The notes under the pieces are model-generated. The model saw only the letters and a program-made list of their open reading frames with translations. It had not been told where the DNA came from and did no database searches. Shown in pieces: positions 37,496 through 47,599 of a DNA stretch of 64,000 nucleotides. Every line of letters begins with the position of its first letter. The first letter of the stretch is position 1. The translations under genes were made by a program, and so were the position numbers. This DNA is from Epiperipatus broadwayi (taxonomy: Eukaryota > Onychophora > Udeonychophora > Euonychophora > Peripatidae). The stretch lies in NCBI GenBank assembly GCA_028023455.1, contig JAQFVV010006270.1:4302834-4366833 (forward strand), in the 5' to 3' direction.

Positions 37496-38169
37496 TGATG
37501 TCAACTTTCCCATAATTCTGTGATATTAACATTTTCTGCCTGCCTATTGATTAAATCTTGCTTGCATTTATATATTAACATCGCTTCCTTAATTTTTCTT
37601 TTATTATTTCTTTCAGTTTCCAATATTTTTACGTTACTATAATTAAAATCAAAACTGTATATACATTATTTATTATGGTCATAAAAGACAGAAGCTGATA
37701 AATTATCATTATTTTTATAAGTTTGTTTTGTATTTTGAACCCTTTTTATTAATAACAAGTGCTCTTTTGTTCTTTTTTCCAATGTGCACTGCGATTCACC
37801 TATATATCCACTGCCACACCTACACATCCATTTGTAAATGATACAATTTTTATTTGTTAATAAGGTTTTATCTTTTGAATTATTTATTAATTTATTTAAT
37901 GTAGGTGATGCATAAAATGCAATATCACATATACCTTTATAAATTTTTTTAATGAAACTTGCCTGTTGATTCGAAATATATGGTATTGATATCCAAATTT
38001 TTTTATCAGAAGAATTAACATTATTATTAATATTATTTTTATATTTAGAATTAAAATTTTTAATAGTATAATAAACATAATCATAACTATATCCAACGTT
38101 TAACACTTCATTATAATAAATTTCAATATTTTTGTTTTTATCTGATGAATATTTACAAAGATTATCATT

Positions 38170-38178
<9 letters not shown>
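37496..38178 (-). pseudogene. Penelope-like GIY-YIG endonuclease, C-terminal fragment
   Basis: Minus strand. Reading from 38178 gives a spacer with IPYISNQQASFIKKIY, then the GIY-YIG nuclease: CIIYKWMCRCGSGYIGESQC (GIY-like IIY, YIG), then the conserved TLEKRTKEHL arginine/histidine segment. After a single stop at about 37666 the same frame continues to 37496 with KRKIKEAMLIYKCKQDLINR, the usual family C terminus (glutamate and final asparagine). The reverse transcriptase is absent; the fragment ends at a TC/TA microsatellite at 38170-38200. It lies exactly between two direct repeats, as in a 5'-truncated Penelope-like element with pseudo-LTRs. Confidence 0.8.
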
Positions 38179-38201
<23 letters not shown>

Positions 38202-38203
<2 letters not shown>

Positions 38204-39130
38204 GTAACGATATATAAATATGTCGTTACATTTATTTAAAATAAAAACTTAAAAATTCGCAAATAAAAGGAAAAAACTAAACGCTAAAATTAAAATGTTT
38301 GTTAAACATATATATATTCGCACGGATGCTAAACTTTAAAAATATTTTTTTCATAAACAAGGAAAAAAAGTATTTGAACGTATTTTTTTAAATAAAAAAA
38401 TACAAGATTGAAATATAAAAATATTTTAATAAAAAAATAACGTAAGTTAAAATAAAAACAGGTATTAATTAATTCCTGTAATCTGTAAATGGAAATGATT
38501 GTTTATTAATTATCTAAAAGCTGTGTAATTAAAAAATCTGATGAAAGATAGATAAGAAAATAAAGAGAAATTAGCTTGACCAATGGAAGCACTAAGCCTT
38601 GGCTCGGACCCTAACGAAAGTGATGGATTAGTGACGTTTTGTTGATTGAATCCATGTGGATAATATAAAAAGGGAAATACAGTTTTTTCGGACAGTTCCA
38701 GCGTTGTGTGTTTGAGAGATGTGGTATGACGCACATACCACACTCTCTATAAAAAAAAAAATGAAAAGACTGTGATACCTTGAACCAGCTATTGCCATCT
38801 CCAGAACATTACCTTCCAACGGAGGCGTCGCGGGAATTGAAAGCAGAGGCCTGGACTCTTCTACCATAAGCTATATGAAATGAACAATTGTTAAAATCAA
38901 TTAAGAACTTTCATCAAGTTTTACAAATTGATAAACAAGCCAACTGAAATGTTAAAACGGACTCTTATCTGACTTTTGTAAGTTTTTAAATCAAATTAAT
39001 AATGTTTAATTTTATATGTTTTCCGATTGATAAACATCATTTCCATTTTTTTTTCTTATTGTAAAGATTATTTAAATGTATGAAATTTAAGTTGTTTATA
39101 GACGCTTGCATGGATTCGTTTGCAGTTAAT
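38202..39130 (+). repeat. LTR-like repeat, copy 2
   Basis: Starts TGTAACGATATATAAATATG with CGTTACA closing the same terminal hairpin. CCAAT box GACCAATGGAAGC at about 38577, TGACGTTTTG at about 38632, TATA-like ATAATATAAAAAGGG at about 38660. Colinear with copy 1 until about 39130, where it diverges. Confidence 0.65.
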
Positions 39131-40320
39131 TATATTTTGGTTTTCATATTTGATCAAAATATATAGACATTCGATAAATAATGATACCTTACGGTGAGTA
39201 TCTAAAATGTATTTATTCGGATGTCTTTTAAGTTATTGGTGACAACGCAAGTATCTTATGGTGAATACTATTGGGTTACTTATAAGTTTCCCTCTGCGAT
39301 TGTCGGTATCAATAATTTTGTATTTTGATCGTTTATGTTTATTTTGAAATGTTTTTGACCGTGGAGTCTATGTAATCGATCTATACCCAACATTTTTAAA
39401 CAAATCTGTGCGAACGTATTTAAATGTTAAAATTAAGTCAGGCGTGAATGGCTATATAGTTTTGTAAAGTTGTATTAAGGGAGGGTAATCTTAGATTATT
39501 CATTTCGTAGTTGAATTGGTTCAATGGATTGGATATATTTGTGTAATTAGTAGATGTAGTATGAGGTCCGCTATGGGCAGGATTATAGATATATGCCACA
39601 CACCCTCTGTTTGCCTATGGATGGGCTTGTAAGTCGGCAGAAGACCGCAGTCCATTCCTATGGAGTTTTTTGTTTATTGTTCTACTTGCCAACAGATGTC
39701 ACATTCCTGTTGGTGGAGAGTCAATGTCTTTTCTATTTCTACTTATTGTTCAGATGTACATTCCTGACAATATAGTATTTTGTGTTGTCGTATCATGCTA
39801 CATTGAATACATGAATGTATCAGATGGATTGGCGCCAATTTGGTTGCGAAATTTGTTGCCTAAGGTTAAATCAGGGAAGAATATTTTCTTTTCAAATGCA
39901 GATCTATGTAGTCTATTCATACTTGACTAGCTAAATAAATAGTAAACTCATTATTTGCAATCTACTTAAATTTAGAATTAAAGGTCAATATAAAAATATA
40001 AACGTTAAATTTATTCCTCAAAATTTAAATATTATTTTATATGTGCGTAAATAAATATTTTTATATGTTAATTTCTGGCAGTGGCTTTTACTCTTTGATA
40101 TTTAAGATATAAATTAAGATATAGATTTTTATCTCTGCGTCTCCACTGAGCTAGTGACTTGGGCTAACGATCGGAATATTTAAATAAAGTGGAATCTTAA
40201 CAGCGTGTATCTGCCTACTTTATAAATTTTTCTAGGCTCAAATGCCTAGATGGCGCCCTTGTAGTGCAGATATTGTTTTTGCGGTTAGATTCGATCTTCA
40301 CTTTCATTCCGATTGGTACA
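39131..40320. other. No recognised gene
   Basis: Somewhat more balanced composition than average. Continues the copy-2 repeat with unknown sequence. Two short frames at 39593-39930 have no recognisable features. Confidence 0.35.
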
Positions 40321-41003
40321 ATATATAAGGTTAGAAAATAAACAAAGTTTTGAGCAGATGAAATTCAAAATGGATTTTTTTCAGGAAGATAGGTAGGGTA
40401 TGACTTATTCATTATTACTCATTTAAGTGAAATGTTATATAAGGAAAATGAAATCCTATTTGCTGCATTTTTAGATATAAAATAAATTATAATAATATGG
40501 ATAGAAATAGATTGTGAAGAAGTCTTAAAATATAAAAATAGACTTGGGATTGTTAAGAATAATTAAAGATTTATAGGAATAATTTCTATAAGTGTGAATT
40601 GGAGAATACAGATTCAAAAGAAGTTAAATGTAAAATTATTATCTTTATTATTTATTTTATTTTTAAGAGAATTAGAGATTGAAATAAAAATATTAAGAAA
40701 ATGATGGAGATTCCTATATTTAGATCTAGAAGAATATATAATATGGTCACTATGTTTTTTTGCAGATGATGTGATATTTAAAAAAAAAAAAAAATAATAA
40801 GGGTTGAAATTAGAAAAAAACGAAAATTAAATGCAATGAGGAAGTAATTAATGAAAATGAAAAAACTGAAGAATGGAAAATAGAGAAACAAATGAGTATA
40901 GTTAATTTAAACATTCAATTAAATAGATGAAATTATAGAGATAGTTTTAAGCCAATAAACATCACATGATCACCATTTGGTGCAGTGCTCTCAGATCCCA
41001 GGC

Positions 41004-41045
41004 TCCTCACTGACGAAGGCCACAAGTCAGAAACTAGTCTGGGGA
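41004..41045 (+). ncRNA. Type I hammerhead ribozyme motif (family 1)
   Basis: Helix I UCCUCA/UGGGGA (6 bp with one G.U), CUGACGA, helix II GGC/GUC with a G.U pair, loop CACAA, GAAA, helix III AC/GU, GUC. Confidence 0.75.
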
Positions 41046-41457
41046 TATTGGATGAGTAGGCACTAGATGGGAAATTTATGCACAAGCCTTCTGGCATCTA
41101 TTGATTACTCTGGCTTGCACTGAATGGCAATACGTGTAGAGAGTTTTGCCTGTTTTAATAACAGTTATAAGCAAGCATAAGAAATGGTGATCACGTGATG
41201 TTTATTGGCTTAAAACCAATCCTGCCTAATAGGATAATGGTGGCTATGGTTATTAAAGAACCAAAGTCACTAAAAATGTATAGGTAGTGAATTGAGTTCA
41301 GACCTATATGACTATATAAGCTAATGAGTTTGGATTGAAAATATTAGTGTTTTCAATTTAAGACTTATAGTTTTGTAGTTAAGTAGAGATAAAAGGTGAC
41401 TGTTGGAGGGTTGCATTAGATCCTAAGACCTAGGTGAAGTGCTCTCAGATCCAAGTC

Positions 41458-41499
41458 TCCTCACTGATGAAGGCCACAAGCCAGAAACTAGTCTGGGGA
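41458..41499 (+). ncRNA. Type I hammerhead ribozyme motif (family 1)
   Basis: Helix I UCCUCA/UGGGGA, CUGAUGA at 41464-41470, helix II GGC/GCC around CACAA, GAAA, helix III AC/GU, GUC with predicted cleavage after 41493. This is the closest copy to the window consensus. Confidence 0.8.
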
Positions 41500-42060
41500 T
41501 ATTGGTGAGTCCGCACTAGATGGGGATTTTATGCACAAGCCTTCTGGCATCCATTGATTACTCTGGCTTGCACTGAGTGGCAATGCATATAGAGAGTTTT
41601 GCCTGTTTTATAAAGATAGTTCAGAATTAGATTTAAGATGAAAAGCAAAAATGTAGAATAATTTGGAAAGAAATGATAGACCCAACTTTAACATAGAATT
41701 CTTAGATAAGAATACAAAAATAAATAAGTACATATACATTTGATGGTGAAATATGGACAGCAAATGAAATTAATCAAGGAAAAATGAAATGGATTTTTTA
41801 TAATGAGAGAAATTAAAAGCAAATTTAAACTGTTTTTAAGATTAATGTTTAATTGAATTATATGGAGAAAATTGCGAACATGTTCAGCAAGAAGGCAAAA
41901 ATAGATCTAGTTATTTGAAGATGGAGATAGTACTGAACATTAATTTTTGAATTATAGAATGTTGGAAAAGGATCAGAATAAAGTATATACAGAATATGAC
42001 AAATTTAAAGGCAAAAGAAATGAAAGAGGTACAGATTTTAATGACTTTTTTGGTTAATAA

Positions 42061-42730
42061 ATGTTCATAATGCAAACGAGACCATGAGAATAGAGTAATA
42101 AAATTAATTAAACATCTTTAATTAAAATGGGATAGGAGAAAATGTATCAAGGCTGTAAAATGATTAGGTAATAAAAAGTAGATAAATTTATAGTGGTATA
42201 TAGTAGTTATAAAGGGAACAAATATTATCTTGACTGACGAAGTTTCTAGGTATTTGGCCTATATATGGAAAGTTCTGTTTTCCCCCAATTTTATATCATA
42301 TCACCTTGATGACTAATTTCTATCTAAGCGATTATGTTGCAAGGAATTATGTAAAACTGACTTTCCAAAAACAAATCTTGTCAATAGAATAGTAAAATGC
42401 AGCTCAGTGGGAATGCCACCAGCAGTTTTAAAGATCGACTAAAACCAGATATATAAAGCTGCTAAAAACCCTGGATTTAAGTCCTTGAGGAGAGATCATT
42501 TATGTTCATTTACATGTTAATAAACCGTAATGATGAAAAAAGATAAATAAAATTGCCAGTAATGAGAATTAAGCATAAATAATCCGCTTTAAATTGTTAA
42601 AAAAGAAATAGTTTTATATAACTTGTTTCTTACAATTACCTCCATACTATTTTAATCATTACTGTTTTAGGGAGTATTTTTGTAATATCAACCAAGTAGC
42701 ATCACTAAGTTTTATTAAATAAAACTCAAT
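42061..42730. other. AT-rich DNA without recognised features
   Basis: No feature recognised. Confidence 0.35.
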
Positions 42731-42737
42731 CACTTTA

Positions 42738-43310
42738 AACTTTTTTTTCCCATAAGAACTTTATTGATTATATAATATGTTTACATTAGTACAATGGTGA
42801 AAGGAATACAGTTAATGACAAAGCTGGGACGAGGATCATGCAACTAGTCTTGCAATCAGGAATAACTAAATGTACAGCCCAAGCATCACAAATGACACTC
42901 TGCAATGGAAAGAAGGTCCCACGCAGTCTTAAAAATAAATAAAGGAGCTAATTTTTGTCTCTATCATGGATAGTCCAATGTTTTGATATGAATAATTGAC
43001 TGGGATTATCAATGGTAGGATTAAAGATAAGGATACATATAATGGACCAATATGCAAAGAGTAAGAAAGTGGAAGTCATAATAAACAAAAAACACACCAT
43101 TGCCACTACTACTAATCAGGTTAGTGAGAGTAGGCATCTGGCTTCTATAGATGAAGGCTATAGTGTCTCTATAACATTGAAGTGAGATACAATGACAGAT
43201 AACATGCCACTTAACAAAAAATTTATTCACTTGCCAAAAGAGAACATATATAAATAAAAGAATTAACAATTCTTAGAAATTACTTCGTAATCTCTACAGC
43301 TCATAATAAA
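42738..43310 (-). other. 3'-UTR-like segment with poly(A) signal and A tail
   Basis: On the minus strand the segment ends CAATAAAGTTCTTATGGG followed by eight A (42748-42738), so an AATAAA signal is followed at about 15 nt by an A tract. It has more balanced composition than its flanks and no long frame. Most likely the 3' end of a retrotransposed transcript or LINE; a genuine gene end is possible. Confidence 0.4.
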
Positions 43311-44200
43311 CTTCTGGTTTGGTGACGTGATTCTTCATATGTACCATGAATTTAACTAGTCATTGTTTATCTAAGCTATCATTTATAACGTTTCTTATAC
43401 ATGCATAATATACGCAACTACTACGTATGAATACAAACTATTGACTAAGGACAGCCTGGGACGAACTTACTGACTGACAGTCAATCTCTGCAATGTTTTT
43501 TATACTAATCCAATCCTGCATAAATGTATGCACATTATCATATATTAATATCAATGGCATTCAAATGTGTGTGTGTGTGTGATGTATGTATATTTTCTAG
43601 CATGTTAAATAATAAATAGGGAAACTTATTCATGCACTGTCTGAATTATGATTATACTAATGTATTAGTAAACTTTATATACAATACCAATATAGAACAC
43701 ATAAACCCATAGACAGTACAGTTATTAAATTTGTGGGCATTATAAATCATTAAAACTATCATATTCTTACACTCTCAATTATATTATAATAGTCATTTAT
43801 TAGCAAGTATATCATCGGATATACCTTTGCATTATTTTCCTTCATATTTTAAAATTATCCGTAAATTATCAAACCACTAATCATGGTGTTAACCTTCAAA
43901 TTAAGCATTAATAAATTGGCTTGTATGAATTTTTTAAAATTACACCTATGGCTTAAAATATAAATTATTCAGCTATAAATTATTAAATAATCTGCATATG
44001 CTACAGTAAGAAAAACGCATTTTGTTATAGTTATATGTTATAAATTTATTTCGCTCCATATTATATCTATTTTCTTTGTCATGCATTTTGGAAAATTAAT
44101 TCAGAATTGAAAAAGGTAAAAGGCATAACTTCATTAATGTCAATGAACTGAATTTTGTTGTAAATATTCTGCATTTACGTTCACAAAATTAGTACGCCAT
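43311..44200. other. AT-rich DNA without recognised features
   Basis: A short TG microsatellite lies at 43568-43581. Nothing else recognised. Confidence 0.35.
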
Positions 44201-44204
44201 TGTC

Positions 44205-44295
44205 AAACGCTGGTGGTCTAGTGGTTAGCATAGCGGCCTTACAAGCAGAGTTCGCTTTCCGATCAACGCATTTGACATATGAAAAAAAAAAAAAT
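44205..44295 (+). repeat. tRNA-derived SINE, plus strand
   Basis: GTGGTCTAGTGGTTAGCATA at about 44211 is a clear tRNA D-arm/A-box, followed by GCGGCCTTACAAGC (anticodon-arm-like). A degenerate B region TTCGCTTTCCGATCAACGC and an A run come next. Shares its 3' part with 24240-24300. The missing T-arm consensus argues against a functional tRNA. Confidence 0.65.
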
Positions 44296-44649
44296 TAGTT
44301 CGCCATTATCACTCTTTATTTCATTTGGGAAGAAATAATTACTTATTCATTTATCAGTTTCTGAACTTTTGTTTATTTTATTAATTACTATCTTTCATTA
44401 AATGAAATATTATTATTAAGAAAGATTATTGAATGACTTCCAATATTTAATAATTTGCCATGATATTTATTCAATTATTTATCCTGTTAAATCTTTCACT
44501 TATTTATTAAATTTATTACTCTCTATCTACAATGTTTGATTGAATACAAGTATAATTTATATACCTGGAGTTTAGATGTAATTATATAAGGGATTGCTCC
44601 CTTCAGCTATCTGCTGTGTCTCACACAACCGATACACACGACCACACAC

Positions 44650-44778
44650 ATGAAAAAGATAAATGATCTCCAATAAATGTATTTCATGCTGAACCAGTGG
44701 TCCAACACTGATGAGTTCTCAGAATTCAGCACAAAATATTCATCTTTTACACGTATGTGGTCATATGTATTGGTTATA
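44650..44778 (+). repeat. Family-4 repeat, inverted plus direct halves, hammerhead-like
   Basis: Begins with an inverted piece (rc of CTGGTTCAGCATGAAATACA), then a direct copy with CTGATGA at 44708-44714 and, downstream, GUA followed by UUGGUU at 44767-44775. UUGG can pair with CCAA just upstream of the core (44702-44705, allowing a 2-nt insertion), and AUAUGU before the cleavage site can pair with the AUAUAU after GAAA found in other copies. The repeat is interrupted by the hAT element and resumes at 50780. Confidence 0.5.
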
Positions 44779-45023
44779 AGGGCTGGATTTAGGCTTGATG
44801 AGGTTCTAAACTATATAAAGCCCCGAGGCCCCTACCATTTAAAATTACACCAACTAATCTCAGAAAAACTTTAAAATATATACACCTTTTAAATATATAA
44901 ATAAGGGAAATATATTGTTCAATTTTTATTTAAAAAAATAATAATGTGTTTGCAAAATGACAGAAAATATATTATATAATCATCTAAAAAGCTCCATGTT
45001 CCAATTTAAAGCATTTTTAAAAT

Positions 45024-47579
45024 TTATTTCCCAAATGCAAAATCATAGATTATGTCATCAAAGGATATTCTGTGTAATATGTTACTTTCTATACTCATGT
45101 TGCTAAATTCAGACAATTTTTCTTGAGACATAGTTGCGCTCAGTTCAGTTTTTAAGTCTCTTTAGCTGTAAAAGGGTCTTTTTCCTGAACAATTTGTTAT
45201 CGTTAACCACACGAATAGTCGTAATATTGCTTCAACAGTAGGGAAAACTAACTGAATCTTGTCTTAAAAAATGATTTGATATAAGATCTTTGGGTTGAAT
45301 TTTTTTAGGATAATTGGGCTTGATATAATCATGGAAATGTCTCAATTCATTCATGAGGTTAATATCAACATCGTGTGAATACTCCTTTATTAAGGTATTT
45401 ACACTTTACACAGCAATCCCTCTGAAGTTTCTAAATATGAATGAAGGATTTTATTTGAAATTTTGTCTCTTGGAGAAAGCTTCTTATCATCATGTGCAGC
45501 TCTATTATTGGCTTGTTTTTTCTCACTGTCTTTCTTTTTTCTGTAGAATTATATTCTATATCATGCAAACTAGATTTAGCTTCTTCTTCAGTATCGTCAA
45601 AATTTTCTTGAATATTTTTAATAAAGTGAGTGAGTGATGTGTATAGATTTGCACATGTGGTAGTAAGTGCAATCTTTGGATCTTGGAAAGCCAGACTGTT
45701 TTTGTGAAATTCTTCCAGCAAATGATTCCACAAATGTAGCATAAAAACAAACTCTAGTTCCTCCATCTTGCAGTCTTGTAGCGCCTTTTTGATTCTCATC
45801 AGCACAAATGTGCCTTAGAGCATCTATGATTGGTTCATAACTCGCATATATGGCAGTCATTGCATTGACATGTACTTCTCACCTAGTGTCAGACAGACTC
45901 TTTAGTACTCTAATATCACAGAGCTTCTCTTTGTAGAAGATGAAAAGAAAGTGCGAACAGCAAAAAAGTTTACTGCATCTAATTAGCAATCTACAGCAGC
46001 ATGGCTGACAAGATTTAATGAATGTCCGGCACATTGAATATACATATATATATATGATCACTAGATGGAGCTTTACCAATAGCTCCTAACAAGCTTTTGT
46101 TTACATAAACGTTTAGAGAGATAGAATTCGATATATCTTTCATTGTCTCCAACGAAAGAGATATTGAATTCTATCTCTCCCGGTGTTTATGTAAACAAAA
46201 GCTTGTTAGGAGCTATTGGTAAAGCTCCATCTAGTGATCATAAAATGCAAGCTAAAGCAAGTTACGAAATTTATAACTTGTTTTGTTTATCATATATATA
46301 TATATATATATACAAACATGCTTGTTTAATTCAAGAATTTTTTGTTGCATTCCATTGTATTTACCAGCCATATTTGGCTGCTCTATCATATGACTGTCCT
46401 TGGCATTTACTGAAATTAACTTTGCAGTCCTTACTTAGATAACCCACCACCATACCCACCATAATTTCACCCCTGTGATTTTTCCAAATCTAGGAAAGTT
46501 AGAAAGCGTTCAACAAGGAAACCATCACTAAGTGATAGATACATTACTATAACACTTAGTTGATTCACACGAGAAAGATCTGGCACAAAGTCCACAGACA
46601 AATTGAAATAATCTGCTTTTTTTCAATCACCTAAAATTGATTATCTTACTTTATTAACCATAAGCTGTACAAGTTCATCACATACTGCTTTGATAAATAT
46701 GAAGGTAACTCAGATCCTTTGTTTCCATAATGTTTTATGTGTTTGGAAAGAAATAGATCAAATTTAGCTATCAATTTTAACAAACTAAGGTAGTTGCCAT
46801 TTTTTGGTGATTTAAAAGTTTCATTGTCTCTCCTAAAAGCCAGATCACATTCTGCTAAGATGCATGTCACTGCAACAACACACTCAAGCACATTCTTCTA
46901 GTAAAGCCGTTCTAGTCCTGAGTCTAAGGTCGAACCATGCTTTCTTGTCAATTATGTAAACAAAACTATTTTATGATCAGAGTTTTCATGTGTGGGATTT
47001 TGCCAATCAGAAAATCCATCAGAAGCAAGTGCTATATTTGATGATGAAAACAGTTTGCAGACAAAGCAACAAACAATTGTTGGAGAATACACAAGCCATT
47101 CCTGATTGTATGCTTCATCATTAACTTCTGTTCTTAAAAAGACCTTTTGAACAATATCTAACCTGATGTTTGTACAAATGCTTACAGTTTTCAAATATGC
47201 CGCACCAGTACTGACCCTCTGATAGACCTTTCAAGATCCAGTAAGAGAGTTCATCCTCTGTTAGAACATGCCGTTGACTATCACTGAGTTTTAAGAATTT
47301 TATTGTTTCAACTGTAGATGTCAATTTTGCAACAGCATACATGCTCACACTGGGATCAGTTTCAATATTCCCATCAATTGGGTTCCAGACTCTATGATCT
47401 CAGTCTCAGAATCAATAGACGGTTAATTGTTTTGGATTTTGTTGATCTTCTTGGGTTCATGGATCATCTTCCATTTCTGAGGTAAAATATCTGTCAAGTT
47501 TTGGCAAGGTTTTGAGTTTGTCTTCAAGCTGCTGTTTTCTTTTTCTCTTCTGGTATCCACTTTCAAATATTTGCTTCAT
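45024..47579 (-). pseudogene. hAT transposase pseudogene, ZMYM1/TTF-zinc-finger type
   Basis: Minus strand, start at 47579 (MKQIFESGYQKRKRKQQLED, then KLPKL-like KTLPKLDRYF). A TTF-type zinc finger lies at about 47150-46960 (EWLVYSPTIVCCFVCKLFSS, then GFSDWQNPTHENS). Next comes a DUF4371-like region at 46890-46640 (LAFRRDNETFKSPKNGNYL, LLKLIAKFD) and the RNase H-like core around 46400-46330 (MAGKYNGMQQKIL). The helical insertion domain is at 45860-45430 (EELEFVFMLHLWNHLLEEFH), and the C-terminal hAT dimerisation domain at 45245-45024 (FPTVEAILRLFVWLTITNC, then TMSQEKLSEFSNMSIES) ends in a natural stop. All domains are present in order, but several frameshifts, stops and a hairpin insertion destroy the frame. 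Confidence 0.85.
46055..46240. mobile_element. Hairpin MITE inside the hAT transposase
   Basis: Arms of about 85 bp beginning TGATCACTAGATGGAGCTTT and ending with the reverse complement at 46221-46240, flanked by TA-rich sequence. It lies within the transposase core, between the GKYNGMQ and SLNLV-like segments, so it is younger than the hAT insertion. Confidence 0.85.
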
Positions 47580-47599
47580 TGTATGGCTGGAAACAGAAT

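Larger units (their letters stand above)
40947..41613 (+). mobile_element. Family-1 hammerhead element, head-to-tail dimer
   Basis: Flanked by AGATAGTT at 40939-40946 and 41614-41621. Contains two plus-strand hammerheads 454 bp apart (41004-41045, 41458-41499) and the sequence of one full unit between them. Cleavage at both GUC sites (after 41039 and 41493) would release a 454-nt RNA with 5'-OH and 2',3'-cyclic phosphate ends suited to circularisation. This is the best arranged copy in the window. Confidence 0.85.
40325..42060 (+). pseudogene. Decayed LINE reverse transcriptase, split by a hammerhead dimer
   Basis: Plus strand. Before the insertion, broken reading frames suggest reverse-transcriptase palm sequence, with an FADDV-like motif (CAGATGATGTGATA preceded by TTTTTTG) near 40760, the equivalent of the catalytic FADD box. 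After the insertion, from 41622, frames continue with a purine-rich tail. The interruption 40947-41613 has its own target duplication. Too many stops for a precise reading frame. Confidence 0.45.

Noticed and set aside
38535-38575. CTGATGA inside LTR-like copy 2 as a further hammerhead
   Set aside because: No helix II or cleavage triplet can be formed around it, and copy 1 has CAGATGA at the same place.
42230-42275. CTGACGA followed by AGTTTCTAGG as a hammerhead
   Set aside because: GAAA and a GUC at the right distance are lacking and the flanks do not pair.
44205-44295. Functional tRNA gene
   Set aside because: The D-arm is good but the T-arm is degenerate, the acceptor stem does not pair and an A tail follows; this is a SINE.
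45353-45637. 94-codon plus-strand frame and the 46143-46442 frame
   Set aside because: Both lie antisense to the hAT transposase remnants or run through the hairpin MITE.
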